64,000 nt of DNA from Pontederia crassipes (GCA_030549335.1 CM060193.1:45493391-45557390); one strand, 5' to 3'; positions 22,136 to 34,039 are shown, counted from the stretch's first letter. The notes: generated from the sequence alone by a model not told the origin. Numbers and translations: made by a program.

Positions 22136-23153
22136 TCAATGCATCGAATTTTGTGATGTCTGAGGTGATGACAGTGTCTTCCCTTTTATCAATGAATGAT
22201 TTGGAGGTACTGGTGGGATGATTGTTGGACTTTCTGGAGACGAATTTCTTTTTCGTACTTGTCCATCTTCCATAATATATTCACTTGTCTCCTTGACCCT
22301 CCATTGAGTAGTCCATCTCTTCTGATAATAATTTTTCCTCGGTCGTCTTCTTTCTGGATTAAAATACTGCAAGTGACATGGGCATATAATAGGTGTAGAG
22401 TTGTTCCTAGTATTATCCCTCGAGGCATGAGCAATCTGAGAAGTTAACTCCACTTTCTTCTCTAATTCTTGAAATTTTGCCTGCATAATTTCAAATTTAA
22501 CATTAAAATTTGGGAATTGAGGAGGAGAAAGAGAATTAACTGGTTGTTGATCCTTCAACTGTGCCAATTGTGATTGTAGATTGCTGATGAGTTGGTCTTG
22601 TAGAATAAATCTTTTCTCTATAACACCAATCAATTGGCACAACTTTTCTTCGATGTTGGAATTTGTCTCTAATTGGGTGGATGGAGGAGCATCATTTTTC
22701 ATTTGGATCTTAGCCTCCAATTGCTCTACTTGTCCCAACAACTTCAAAAAAGCTCTTTCTTGAAGTCGAAAATTTTCTTCAGCCATTGTCATAAACTTTA
22801 ACAACTCCGCCTATATTATAGCCGGTCCCAAGCCCGGATAAAGGAGGAGGGTTGTGTTAGGCCCCGACAGCCAGCATAAAATCATGTCGAATCTTATGAA
22901 CATGGATCAACGAAGGCGTCGTATGATCCATGTAGCCGACCCCACCTAGTGGGATAAGGCTTTGTTGTTGTTGTTGTTGTTGTATTGTCATAAACTTTAA
23001 CATCATGTCTTCAACTGTAGACTTCCCTTGTACCATGGGAATGAGTGGGATATTGTTATTTGCAAGTTGTGATATTTGTGCTTCATGATCCTCAAGCATC
23101 TTTCTTTGTTCTTCCAAATAATAATCTCCCATAGTCTTTGGTTTTGTTGTCAT
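22136..23153 (-). pseudogene. gag-like coiled-coil ORF of the LTR retrotransposon, split by an RTE insertion
   Basis: Minus-strand frames 23153-23003 (from MTTKPKTMGDYYLEEQ) and 22803-22136 are one reading frame separated by the RTE-derived insert at 22804-22983. The 19-bp target duplication encodes the LKFMT repeated at both sides. The product is rich in Gln, Glu and Leu with coiled-coil character (KLLGQVEQLEAKIQ, LISNLQSQLAQL), and its C-terminal part is basic. I see no CCHC knuckle or protease. It resembles accessory or gag-like frames of Athila/Tat elements; the exact family is not certain. Confidence 0.55.
22785..23002 (+). mobile_element. short RTE-LINE-derived insertion with 19-bp target duplication
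   Basis: Insert 22804-22983 is flanked by perfect copies of ATTGTCATAAACTTTAACA (22785-22803 and 22984-23002). It has the family structure: head CTCCGCCTATATTATAGCCG, GGATAAAGGAGGAGGGTTG, a junction GGATCAACGAAGGCGTCGT that lacks the coding end, then the RTE 3' end and a GTT tail. It breaks the retrotransposon's gag-like frame. Confidence 0.9.
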
Positions 23154-23254
23154 TTTGAATTGTCTCTTGAAGATATTTCCTGTTCACACAAAATAAAGAA
23201 TATATGAAAGTATGTGAACTAATAAGAATCTGCGTGAAATTTAACAGAAAAATA

Positions 23255-23548
23255 AAGGCTCTCAAATAACAACAACAACAACAACAACAAAGCCTTATCC
23301 CACTAGGTGGGGTCGGCTACATGGATCATACGACGCCATTCCGCTCTATTAGTAACCAAACCTTTCGGTATATTATTCACCAATAGATCTTGCTCTATTA
23401 GTTCGCCAAGTGTCCGCCTTGGCCTCCCTCTCCCTCTTTTAATCGGACTCCAGATTATTTGATCTACTCTTCTTACTGGCGCATCTAATGGTCTTCTCTG
23501 AACAATTGGACCTTGAATACTGGCGCATCTAAGGCTCTCAAATAACAA
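23255..23548 (-). mobile_element. 5'-truncated RTE LINE with the end of its ORF, 18-bp target duplication
   Basis: Insert 23273-23530 is flanked by perfect copies of AAGGCTCTCAAATAACAA. On the minus strand it encodes the C-terminal end of an RTE reverse transcriptase protein, including VQRRPLDAPVRRVDQI, RGRGRPRRTLGELI and [15 protein letters not shown] followed by a stop, then the 3' end and an ACAACA/GTT tail. It is the copy here that shows the link between the short elements and an RTE LINE. It sits between the primer-binding site and the gag-like frame. Confidence 0.88.
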
Positions 23549-23579
23549 GTAAAATAAAAATAAAAGTTACTAAACACCG

Positions 23580-23597
23580 TCCCCGGCAATGGCGCCA
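23580..23597 (-). other. primer-binding site of the LTR retrotransposon
   Basis: TGGCGCCATTGCCGGGGA on the minus strand, six bases after the LTR end GCATCA at 23604. It differs by one base from the TGGCGCCGTTGCCGGGGA site familiar in Athila/Tat elements. Confidence 0.8.
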
Positions 23598-23603
23598 AAA
23601 ACT

Positions 23604-24923
23604 TGATGCGTGTAGAATTGATAGCAAACGTTAGCAAGTGCACTAGTCGCTCAAGTAATAAGTGAATGAGTAGAGTTATCGTTCCCACGAGGACGATTAA
23701 TAACTTATATTTTATTTTAACCTTGTTAATTAAGAAATTAAGAAAATATATAATTTCAGATGTGAATAAAAGAAAAATAATAAAAATAAAGGAAATGATC
23801 ACCTAGAGAAATATTGATTTGATGATTAAAGCATCTAAATATCATCACTAGAATGTAATGAATTTTCTCAACTTAGAATTAGTTGAATCGATAACAAAGT
23901 GAATTCCCAAAATTAGTTAACCAATGTTTCAGGCTTTAACTACTATCTTATGAATAATTAAAATAAATCAATCCTTTCGGTTTTTAATTTACTTAATTAA
24001 ATCATAAGATGCATTCAATCGGAATTAATATTAAGGGCTTTCTCAAGTCACCTTAATAACTTCACAAATTAGGTCTCTTTCGATTTCCCTAATCGTGGCA
24101 TGCAATAAATAAGATCAATCCCTAGAAACTATTATGAAAATAATCACTTCTTCTCAGATAGCAATCAAATCATAAATCATGGAATCAAAGGAAAGCATTA
24201 AACATGAAATTGCAATGTTATTAAAGATTCAAACTAAACGAATATCAAGAAGAATCTTATACATAAATAGGGTTCAACTAGGATGACCCTAATAAAAGAA
24301 TAAATCTGAGAAAAACAACATCAAATCTAATGTAAAAGATTGGGAAAAGAAAACGAAGAACTCTGACAGCCACTTTGCACGTGCTCTCACGAGTTTCCGA
24401 CAGAGCTTCGCTATTGTTCTCGATCTTCTCCTCTTTGTAGGCTTCAAATCTATGCTCCAGGGATGCATTTTCAAGTACTCTTCTGCTTCCTTTAATAGGT
24501 TTTCTCGTCCCCAAGGAAAGAAACAAAAAATATATCCAAAAAGTGGATAAAAACCGCTTTAAAACGGCCTAACAGACCGTCGTCACGGCCGTGACAGAAG
24601 GCTGAAAGGCTGAAAAATACTTGGCCATTTTTTTGTGCTGGAAATTGTCTGTCACGGCCGTGGCAGTAACTTAGCCAATTTTTCCTTGCAGAATTGTCAT
24701 GTCACGGCCATGACCAGAAATGTCACGGCCGTGACCGTCTTCTGGGCTGTTTTAGGCTTTTTCTTCGACGTTTTCTCATATCCTGCCATGAATAATTTTC
24801 AAATTTAGGTAGAAATCAAATGTAAATGAAATTATATGACAATAAATCAAAACTCTTCTTTTCTAAACATAAAAACATTCTAAAATGTTAATCAAATGAC
24901 CTAAACTAATGCATGATTTTCCG
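23604..24923 (-). repeat. 5' LTR
   Basis: Long direct repeat of 19438-20875, without the two LINE insertions of the other copy. Near its 3' end it has GTCCTCGTGGGAACGATAAC and GAGCGACTAGTGCACTTGC, phrases common in Athila/Tat LTRs. Palindromes lie at 24577-24745. Its extreme 5' end (TGATGCACG) is missing at 24923, where an RTE-derived copy begins. Confidence 0.8.
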
Positions 24924-25028
24924 CAGCGTAAAATCCTGTCGAATCTCATGAACATGGATCAACGAGGCGTCGTATGATCCATGTAGCCGACCCCACCTAG
25001 TGGGATAAGGCTTTGTTGTTGTTGTTGT
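24924..25028 (+). mobile_element. short RTE-LINE-derived insertion at the LTR end
   Basis: A further 5'-truncated copy, starting CAGCGTAAAATCCTGTCG and ending GGATAAGGCTTTG plus GTT repeats, with the internally deleted junction (GGATCAACGAGGCGTCGT). It abuts the LTR without a target duplication, and the terminal LTR bases are absent beyond it, so insertion came with a small deletion or rearrangement. Confidence 0.75.
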
Positions 25029-27366
25029 TTGAATACAAAGGGCCTAATGCAAGGAGAGGAAAGATAATTTAGAAATAAAATGGTAGATAAGTTCAAAACT
25101 TTGAATGTTAACACATAGATGGCATCTTGTCTCAGTGGGTGGGGACTGTCTCACGTTTGTCAGTTGTTTTTTAACTTGAGAGCCGAACTCCTAATTCTAT
25201 TCTGTTAATGGATTTCGACTCCCTTGGTTGCATGCTCCAGTGAGCTACTGTGGCTTTTCAAATAAACAATCAATTCTCATGTCTTAATGCCCTCTAAGTG
25301 ATTTTACTTAGACTTATGAAGATCCATACTTCCAATATTTGGTTCTTTCAAGAAATACGAGACTTTCTTCTCAAAAAAAGAAATGCGAGACTTTTCAAAA
25401 ATGGTATAGGAAAGTGTTTCTTTCAACTTTTTGGATTGAAAAGTGCTTTCCCAATCATAGTTATTGAGCTGTATAACTGAAAACTGATTTTCCTGCTTTT
25501 TTTAATAGGGTGAATACAGCACGTGGATTTGAAGAGAGAACGAACTTTCGTCAACAAAAATACATTTTTTGGGAAACCTATACAACCTCATGGGTCATAT
25601 TGGAAGATTGAGAGAGAGAGAAAGACCATGTGGGATGTAGATTGTTTATGATTAAAAGAATGAAAAAATAACGAATTAAAAAGCAAAATAAAAAAGAATT
25701 CACTAATATTATAGTAAAGTGATAAATAGTATTAGTAAAACAATTATAGTAAAAGCTAAAAAAGGAAAATAATAAAAGACATAGAAAAATGAAATGTTAA
25801 GTAAAAATAATGACACGGTCTAAAAAAAATTAAAACATACTTTAACAAAAATAGTAAAATAATAAATAAATATACAATAAACATACATAAGAAATATATT
25901 TTAACATATTAATAATTAAAAACTTATTATGATATGAATAGTTATTTTTAATTAACGACTTACTCTCTCAAGCTCCCATAGAATTCCACTTTCAGAATTT
26001 CATCTACATCTAGCCAAATAATGGAAATGAGCCTTCAGTACATATAAATCCTCATAGGATCTCACTTTACAAAACTAACTTACCAGTAACTCCATTTACA
26101 TCAAAGCAAACCCACCTGTGGTTTTAGAATGTCATTATTGTCTTCTCATCCTTGGAGATGGAAATGAAATGATCAAACAATGATAATGAAACATGATTTA
26201 AGATTCATTTTGCTTCTTTAGATGATTAATTAGTTCCCTAAATGTTTAGCAAATTATGCAGGGGCACCATGGTGACTTTTCACGGTTCTTATGTAATTCA
26301 TATTTCTAATTTGTTTTCTTTTATGAAGCAAATATGTTTTCATTTATCGCAGCCAATACCTTTAGTGAATGTATTAGTAGATGGTAAATACATTGTTGAG
26401 CTAGAACGACAAGCAGCAACATAAAACACACTGCCAGTGCCAACAGATGATAACAAAATAAATGAAGTGGTTGTAACGTCCTCATGCCAATCGAAGTAGG
26501 AAACAGATTACCACAGAATAGCTTGTATGGTTATTACAAGAAATGACTTCGAGCAGTACACAAAATAACAGATGGCTGTCCTAGCTTAGTAATCGTCTTT
26601 TCCCCCAAAATGAAAAAAAGACAGTACACAGATAGTAGAATGAGATGAGGGAGAGATTGCAGTAGTCCTCGTGAGTTTTTTTGGTAGGTAGGACCCAAGA
26701 GATCAGTAATCTCATCTCCTTGGCTAATAGAAAATTTAGACCTTCAAAGCACATGGAGGTAACCTAAAACCTAATGGCAGGTTGTGCTAAATGCCAAAAA
26801 CAAGTATTTAACACAAACTTTTCTTCACTAGTCTGAAATTTATGGATCTAGCTAAAGAGCAGAAGATGGTTAGTGGCATAATCTTACCTTCTCCTAGTTA
26901 TGGTGAGTGCCTGGGCTCATGAATGCCTAATTGATGAGTTTCATAAAAGTTCTAGGGGGGACTAAATTTCTTAGGTTCCATCCCCATGGAATTCGATTAT
27001 CAGTGTCCATGCAAATTTGACACTGAATGTGGGTTTAACTAATGCTATCAAATACAATAGAGCTCTTGCTAGAGAAGATTGGTGCTTTGAGTTCATTCTA
27101 GGGCCAAAACATCTTAAGATTATCAATTCCCACCTAGTGGGTTTTTGATAACCAGCAGGTGCTAAACTTTTCTGCGACGACCCTGAGTGTGGGTCTAGGA
27201 TTTCGGTTAGAAATGAATAATGAAAATAAAGAGGAAAGATGATTGTGAAAGGGGCTAAAATAAAACATTAACTAAGTCGAAGGGTTGATCAGTTGCCATT
27301 GAGACAGCAAGGAGGAACCAGTGAAGATGGATAGCAGATGCAGTTTTGGAGCAGCAAGATTGATAT
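25029..27366. other. spacer downstream of the RRM gene, nothing recognised
   Basis: Mixed AT-rich sequence. Short frames show no family resemblance. The 3' UTR of the minus-strand RRM gene should lie in the last few hundred bases. Confidence 0.4.
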
Positions 27367-30300
27367 TCATGCTTGTTTCAAGGGAAAGCACGCTGCTGCC
27401 ACAAATAGAAATAAAGTTAGCTTCAATATAATATAATTTTGTTCATATTGGATAGTAAGACAGATGCATGCTAAATATCTATAATGTTAATCAATTACTT
27501 TGCTAATTCAATGGATATTTCTTTTGAAGGAGTAATTTGATGGATACAGCTGCATTCAGCATTTGTTTTATACAGAGTGAGAAGAAGATAATTATTATGG
27601 TTAGAGAAGTTTAGCTATGGGCAACCACAAAAGATATTAACATTGTCTGCTAACCTGCATGTGCTGGAGGACTTAGTGCAGTGGATAATGTGCATCCATA
27701 ATTCTGTGCATACCCCGTCAGCCCTGTGGTGGAGGCTACTGCTGAGTAATGAGGAAAGGGGAAATATCCATGTCCGCTTGCATATCCAGCAGCAGTCCCA
27801 CCACCCTGGCCAAGGGGGAAATATGGATTGAAGCCAATGTTTCCAGATATGACTCCAGCTGGCGATCCATAAATCAGATATTGAGCAGTTCCTCCATATG
27901 CAGCGTGATAATCCTGTTCATTTGATGCCATGAATTCCGAGAATTGTCAGTCTGAGAGGCATATTGCCATGCCAAATTTCCTTTCAGATTACATAGCTAG
28001 TGATCAACTCTAGATATTAATTTTTTTAGGTTGCCTATGTTTTATAGCCGGTCCCAAGCTCGAATAAAGGAGGAGGGTTGTGTTAGGTCCCGACAGCCAG
28101 CGTAAAATTCTGTCGAATCTCATGAACATGGATCAACGAAGTCGTATGATCCATGTAGCCGACCCCACCTAGTGGGATAATACTTTGTTGTTGTTGTTGT
28201 TGTTGTTGAAGTGATTGCTTTGGGGTTTTCAAATGATATAATATTTGTTGTTTGATGGCCTGTGCATATTATCTACTTTTTTCATATAGTTGCACAGAAT
28301 TATATGAGCTTGAGTAGCAATCCACTTTGTATGGAAAATGTAAATACTTATCAACTTTGCAGGCGTTATGAGAAACAAGCCCATGCTTGGTGGTTGTACC
28401 CATTTCTGGTTTAATATATGTGGATTTCATGTTCATAGCAGGGATTATTCTGTGCTTTGCCTAGATGGTGTTTCATGAATGAATCAATTAGCTTCCAGTG
28501 TGATTAGTGCCTCGATGCGATTTAAATGTCATGACAACTTAAGCTCTGGCTGTCTGGTGGTCTGGCCATGGACTATGAAGTTTCATCTGGTGGTTTGTAT
28601 ACGTGCCCATGAAAATTCTTAATTAGTAAGGTAGTGTGGCTAGGAACGAGAAAGAAAAGCCAAAACACATGCTGATGACCTACAAATGCTGATGATAACT
28701 GTGGCCTGAGCATTCAAATATTGATATGAAATGTTACTTTGGTGCATATTGTGTGCAAGACAAGTAGAATGATCTATAATTTGTATTTTTCTAAAACAAA
28801 TGCCGTGGTGCTTATGAGTGCAATTTTACTTTATATCTGAGGTTCTCTATCTTAACCACCAATATTATGCTTGGACAGGAGGCGGGGCCAGGGGCCATGT
28901 GAAAGAAGGCCAGGAACGGCTGCACTAAAGAGTTCTATAGGTGTCATGCAATTGGGCCCAGATCATGTGCTAACCGACCAAAGGCAAGCCATGGAGAAGG
29001 ACAGCCCTTGCCCTTCAGAAGATTCCTTTGCTTAGCTCTAACTTTTCTTCGTATTGGTCGAGTTTGTGAGAATTGCTTTCAAATTCAACAACAAATTCTA
29101 TCCTGACTAACTACTTATTACTAGAACAAAAAGAAAAAAAAAGTTATGGTTAGTTGATAATGTGTTGTGGTGCATCGATATAATTTCATTCGGAAACTAG
29201 GGTTCCAACTTTGATTTCCATCATACGAATTAGAAACTATGAGTCCGGTCAGAAGAAAGATTGATAGTACATATAGCTTTGGGGGCCCGCTGATTTCATT
29301 TACGTCTCCTGTTCCTGGGTACATGATGCCAGGATTCTATGCTGGAAGGGAGAGCATTTTATTTTATAAAGACGTGATTTTTTTATAGGAATTAATGCCG
29401 GACGCGAAATATCCTACTTTCCTAATGTAAATATAAACATGTAATCATGATGGAAAGTTGTGATTATTCTTATTATTCAATTATTTTTCATGCTTAACGA
29501 TTCTAACAATAGCTTTAAAATGTGACACTTGTTTTTCAAATGGTAAAGGCCAGTTTTGTACGTGTTTCCTTTTGGCATTCAGTTGTTTTCTTTATAAGCA
29601 AATGATTGATGGTATGAGTCATGATTATGTTGTTTTTATGTATGTCAGTGTTTCCTTTGTATGTAATCATGAATCATGATTAATGTATGTCAGTGATTCC
29701 TTTGTATGCTCGATGGAATGATCTAAAAGGAAATAAGGAAACTGGGAAATGAGCGGGACAAACCGTGGGATAACTGCACGCATAGGAGTATGGAGGGTGC
29801 CTGCAATTAGTTTAACAGATCGATGATTAGAAACCTAATGAAGTCTGGATTCATCTATGTTTTAACATATGCATGCAAAGACAAAGAATCTCATTGTGGG
29901 CATCTCTATTTTGAGACTATATTATCCAAATACAAGGCAGCAAGGTGCCAACTCTGTGTGTGTGTGAGAGAGAGAGAGAGGCATACCCGCAGACATTATA
30001 TGGGACGCCTTGGTGGATGGGAATGGGATGACGAGGGAAAGTGGGAGGGAAAGGCCGAGTAATTGCGCCCATCCCAACGCCTACATGCCCTACCGCACCA
30101 GCAATTGATTTCACCACCTGAAGGCTCCTGTTCACCCCTGCTCCAAGTGGAAGAATCGATTGCTGCCGTGAGTTAATACGTGCATGTGCATCGATGAAGA
30201 CAACCTAAGCAACAGTCACTCATCACTTTGTTTCCTTTCAGTTTTCACTCCTCCTCCAGCATGAGAAAATAAAATAAAATAAAGGTTTTTGATATGTTCA

Positions 30301-30741
30301 ATAGAGCCACATCAATCAGGCTTTTGTTTGCAGAAATAAATACAAGTTATTTAACTGCCAAAAGAACGACAGCTTGAACTGTACCTACAACAATGGCCTC
30401 TAGCTAATCAAGTAGCTGTCATTTTTTTACTTTCTCCAAATAGTTTCAGATGTAAATATTTTCAGGGCAAATATAATATTTTGAAGACTTGTAATTTATA
30501 TTACAAGAGAAACCTTCGCCACTATATACTCGTGGCAATTTTACCAATTAATCATTCTTCCACACAAATATATATGAAGAAATAATTATGAGGGATACAG
30601 CAAAGAACCGAGTTCATTAGTCTTCCTTAAATAAAAAATATGTATATATTACTGTACATACATGAATTTTTGAATAAAGTTAACCAAGTATTTATGGATG
30701 AAGAATAATGCAATAAATGCTAACATATAAAGTCCCTAAAA

Positions 30742-30788
<47 letters not shown>

Positions 30789-31534
30789 TAATGCAAACAC
30801 AATAAAAATTAACTGTTGAAATAAATGCTATTTAATTAGATAAATTTATTACCTTATCATATATCACAATAAAATGATGAAATGATCCTATTATGCATTG
30901 CATATACACTGTTAGATGTACCGTTAATTGTGTGAAGTGGTGCCACTGCAGACTGAGAACGGAGAGCACCAAGAGAAGCGAGATTGCAATTAGTCCTCCT
31001 GCCGTCGATCACCGGCGACGGATCAACGCAAGCCCTCATTGCAGCATCTGCCTCACGGAAAATTACCTGGAAAAAGAACCCCCAAAAAAACACACACGAA
31101 GAAATAAGAAACAAAAAGAAATCGAGAAACAGCACCAAGTATATAGCTAGCAGACTGGTACAAAGTAAAATGGCATAATGTTCCATGAAGAATAATTTAC
31201 AGGAGAAACAAACAGTAAAAAATAATGATGAAACTTCTCTTCAAACAATAAAATTCACTATGTTTAAACTAAAAAAAAGAGAGAAGAAAAGATCAGAAGG
31301 GAAAAAAAACACGGGAAAGAAAAAAACAAAGGAGCAAATTAAGAACTTGATATATCGTACAAATCCATATCCTTTAGATCTTCCGGTGTTCTTGTCGCTG
31401 ATGACGACGGCCTCCAATATGTCACCAAACTGCTCGAAGTACTTCCGCAGGGCATCCTTCTGGGTCTTCCACGCCAAGCCTCCGACGAAGACCTTCGTGT
31501 GTGTGGTGTCCCCGAACTGCCCGGCAGCTGCCAT
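27367..31534 (-). CDS. RRM RNA-binding protein, ARP1/RBM24-like
   Basis: Exons on the minus strand: 31534-31361, 31066-30922, 30137-29987, 27913-27655 and 27395-27367. Exon 1 and exon 2 encode one RRM, with RNP2 KVFVGGLAW and RNP1 KGYGFVIF split by intron 1 after the Phe, then [20 protein letters not shown] and NLASLG. The downstream Pro/Gly/Tyr-rich tail ([44 protein letters not shown]) and the end ACFPLKQA match the plant ARP1-like group. Introns 1, 2 and 4 keep phase. Exon 3 ends in phase 2 but exon 4 begins in phase 0, so a small exon in the 2-kb intron 3 is missing from this model, or the copy is broken there. Intron 3 holds an RTE-derived insert (28035-28207) and intron 2 an (AT)n run. 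The ATG at 31534 is favoured; an in-frame ATG is at 31552. Likely role is nuclear or cytoplasmic mRNA binding. Confidence 0.8.
28035..28207 (+). mobile_element. short RTE-LINE-derived insertion in intron 3 of the RRM gene
   Basis: TTGCCTATGTTTTATAGCCG, TCCCAAGCTCGAATAAAGG and the 3' end TGTAGCCGACCCCACCTAGT with GTT repeats, opposite to the gene's direction. The junction GGATCAACGAAGTCGTATG is internally deleted as in the other copies. No clear target duplication. Confidence 0.8.
30744..30785. repeat. (AT)n microsatellite in intron 2 of the RRM gene
   Basis: About 20 uninterrupted AT units. Confidence 0.95.
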
Positions 31535-31790
31535 TTTCTGCAGATGATTCATGATTTGTACCTTTGCAAGATCAAACGCTGTTTTTTTTTTTTTTTGGTT
31601 CTGAGGGAGGATAAGAGTGAGAAGAAAGTGGAAGGTCAGAGAGGGAGAAAAGCTCAAGGAAGAAATGATGAAGAAATTTAAACACTGGTTTTTCTGAGGG
31701 AGGAAGAAGGAAGAAAAGCTTAAGGAAGGGACAAAAGCCAAAGTTGATGGAAAAGAAGACCTTATGAGGGCAAAGGTCATGTTATCAGTG
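31535..31790 (-). promoter_or_regulatory. CT-rich 5' leader of the RRM gene
   Basis: On the minus strand this is strongly pyrimidine-rich (repeated CTTTTCTTCC-like blocks and a T16/A16 run near 31580), typical of plant leaders. It stays open in frame with the RRM ORF up to an ATG at 31780. The encoded stretch is low-complexity and unlike any family member, so UTR is more likely than coding. Confidence 0.5.
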
Positions 31791-31965
31791 TGTCCCTGCT
31801 ATTCAGCTAAGGAATTAAAACAAATGGATTTTTTTTATTTGATGTGATTTTAATTGCATGACTGATTTCCTTAAAAATCTCAAGCCAATTAATTAATTAA
31901 TGTTTGAATCAAATAATCAAATACCGCATATTAAAGTAAACACTTTTCTCGCTACCTTTTTAATT

Positions 31966-32462
31966 GGGTTATTTTTTTTAGCACCCCTTCAACTATAATT
32001 TTTTTCATCTAATATTAATTACAAACTTACAAATTTTGATCCTTAAACTTATCCATGTTTGGCACTTAAACCATTCCATTAAGTTTCATCCAAGATTATG
32101 TGAAATTTCTTTAATACAAATTTGTAATAATAAAATATCAAATTTATACTTATTTAAAATAAAAAATCTTAAAAAAATGATACAATATTTTAAGATGATT
32201 AAAATATGATTATTGAATAATATTCTTACCCATATTAATTACTCTTTTAGTTTGAATTTTTTTCTTATAAAAATAAAGCAAGAGTAAAATTGATATTTCA
32301 TAATTGTTATAGAATAACTTAACATAATTTTTTAATGAAAGTTATCCAAAGGATCTGAATGTCAAATCCAGATAAGTTTAAGAAATAAAATTTGTAAGTT
32401 TATAATTTAGCATTAGATGCAAAGATAAAAATAATAGTTGGAGGGTGTTCCAGAAATAACTC
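31966..32462. mobile_element. MITE with long inverted ends
   Basis: The left end GGGTTATTTTTTTTAGCACC and CCTTCAACTATAATTTTT is inverted at the right end (AGTTGGAGGGTGTTCCAGAA, ATAACTC). The match continues inward through ACAAACTTACAAATTTT and CTTAAACTTATC. It is about 497 bp with no coding. The flanks are too AT-rich to fix a target duplication. The layout resembles the foldback elements at 18.7 and 34.0 kb but the sequence differs. Confidence 0.6.
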
Positions 32463-33468
32463 ATATTTAATGACATGTCAATTCAAAATCTGAGTGATCA
32501 ATTTCAGTAGTTCCTAAAATGCTATTTTTATTCATATTTTCTTTTGCAAACAAAAATAAAAATATTCGGTCATACCAAGTCAGTGCAAGTTAGTGGCTAA
32601 AACTTTGCTTCATTGTTTCCCTTATTTCTCTCCTTGTCCATTCTAATGCTAAATCAGCAATTAGACTTAGTTTTTCCTTTAATTAAAATTTAGTAATTAT
32701 TCCTTTCTTGCTTAACTCTAAAACACAAAAAAGTGCAATTTGATTTATTTCTGATTTCTTGTTTTCATCTTTTCAATTGTCCTTCTTATTCACCTTCGCT
32801 TAATTCATTAGTTGTCACACTTTGAGTTTTAATTTCAATTATTGCATTATTTAATTATGTTTAGCAATTTTAAAAATAAATTTGACAAAATCTCTCACAC
32901 TTAATTATCTCATGTTATTTGCTAGTATATACAATAAATGCATATATATTCATTAAAGTTTACTCAAGAGATATAAAACATAATATTCACGTATTGTTAT
33001 TATTGTCTCACAATCATTTCACATATAATATCCCACACGATCAAATTTTATACAATCTTATAAAAATTTCTCACAAATTTAATTACAACATATATGATAT
33101 CTTTTACATGCATGCTTCCAAAAATAAAAAGTGAAGGGGAAAATAAAAATGCACGACTCTACCTATTTTATATGTAGCAAGACAAGCTCTAAGTCAACTC
33201 AACTAAAAAACTTACGAGTATTTAAAAAATTTAAAAAGAAGTACTATGAGCAACAATCATTTGCTCGATGAGTGAAATAAAAGTACAACATAGGAAAATA
33301 ATACAAGTGCATATAACATTTAAATAATCAAATTCTCTACATGAGAAAACATTTAAAGTATAAAGAATATAACATAAGTTGCCAAATACTTTTACATAAA
33401 TAAAAATAATTTAAGATATCATCATATTCACAATTAAACTCTATACATGTGTCATTGCACATACTCGT
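32463..33468. other. AT-rich spacer, nothing recognised
   Basis: No coding signal or repeat boundary identified. Confidence 0.4.
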
Positions 33469-33760
33469 CATGGGTCAATACGTATTTCCCATGATCATGT
33501 GTCTAAGTAGAACTTCATAATCATTAGTCTCGGATACACAGAGCATATCATGAGATCAATACGTATCCCTCCATAATTGTGTGTCATACAGTTAAATAAA
33601 ACTTCACAATCATGATTCTCGGATACGCAGAGTATATCATGAGTCAATATGTATTCCTCCATGATTGTGTGCCATATAGTTAAGCAGAGCTTCACAATTA
33701 TGACTCTCGGATACGTAGAGCATAACACGAGTTGATACGTGCACGCGGAGTAGCTCCTAA
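33469..33760. repeat. tandem repeat, about 88-bp unit, 3.3 copies
   Basis: Units begin CATGGGTCAATACG (33469), CATGAGATCAATACG (33549), CATGAGTCAATATG (33638) and CACGAGTTGATACG (33726), so the periods are 80, 89 and 88 bp. Each complete unit contains CTCGGATAC.CAGAGCATA-like text near its end. Copies are diverged, which indicates an old array. Confidence 0.8.
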
Positions 33761-34039
33761 AGAGCAAAGACACCCGATATATGCCCCGAAGGCTTCATAT
33801 ATATCGAATGTGATTCCAATCCAACCAGCATGGTTAATGAACACATGGAGTTTAACGATATTAAAATACACATATCATAATCACATATTATTATTAAGTA
33901 AAATTTATTTTAACTTCACAAGCATTGTTCCTTGAAAATATTTTCTTGAATTATTTCCATAAATACTTTTCATAACTCAAGATATATTTCAATAATAATA
34001 ATAATTTTTGCTTGAGATAATATCATAAATAAAAGAAGG

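Larger units (their letters stand above)
19438..24923 (-). mobile_element. LTR retrotransposon, Athila/Tat-type gypsy, non-autonomous and nested
   Basis: Two long direct repeats (19438-20875 and 23604-24923) of high identity flank about 2.7 kb. On the minus strand the LTR starts TGATGCACG (20875) and ends CGCATCA (23604). The primer-binding site TGGCGCCATTGCCGGGGA is at 23597-23580, six bases from the LTR, and the polypurine tract AAGCTTGGGGGTATT is at 20890-20876, touching the other LTR. This primer site is typical of Athila/Tat gypsy elements. The lower LTR lacks its last ~130 bp and the upper LTR lacks its first few bases, where an RTE copy now lies. The interior has a gag-like coiled-coil frame but no protease, reverse transcriptase or integrase. 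Three further RTE-derived copies lie within it. Confidence 0.85.

Noticed and set aside
31535..31780. In-frame N-terminal extension of the RRM protein from an ATG at 31780
   Set aside because: The extension is low-complexity and CT-derived, unlike any family member; a pyrimidine-rich leader is more likely.
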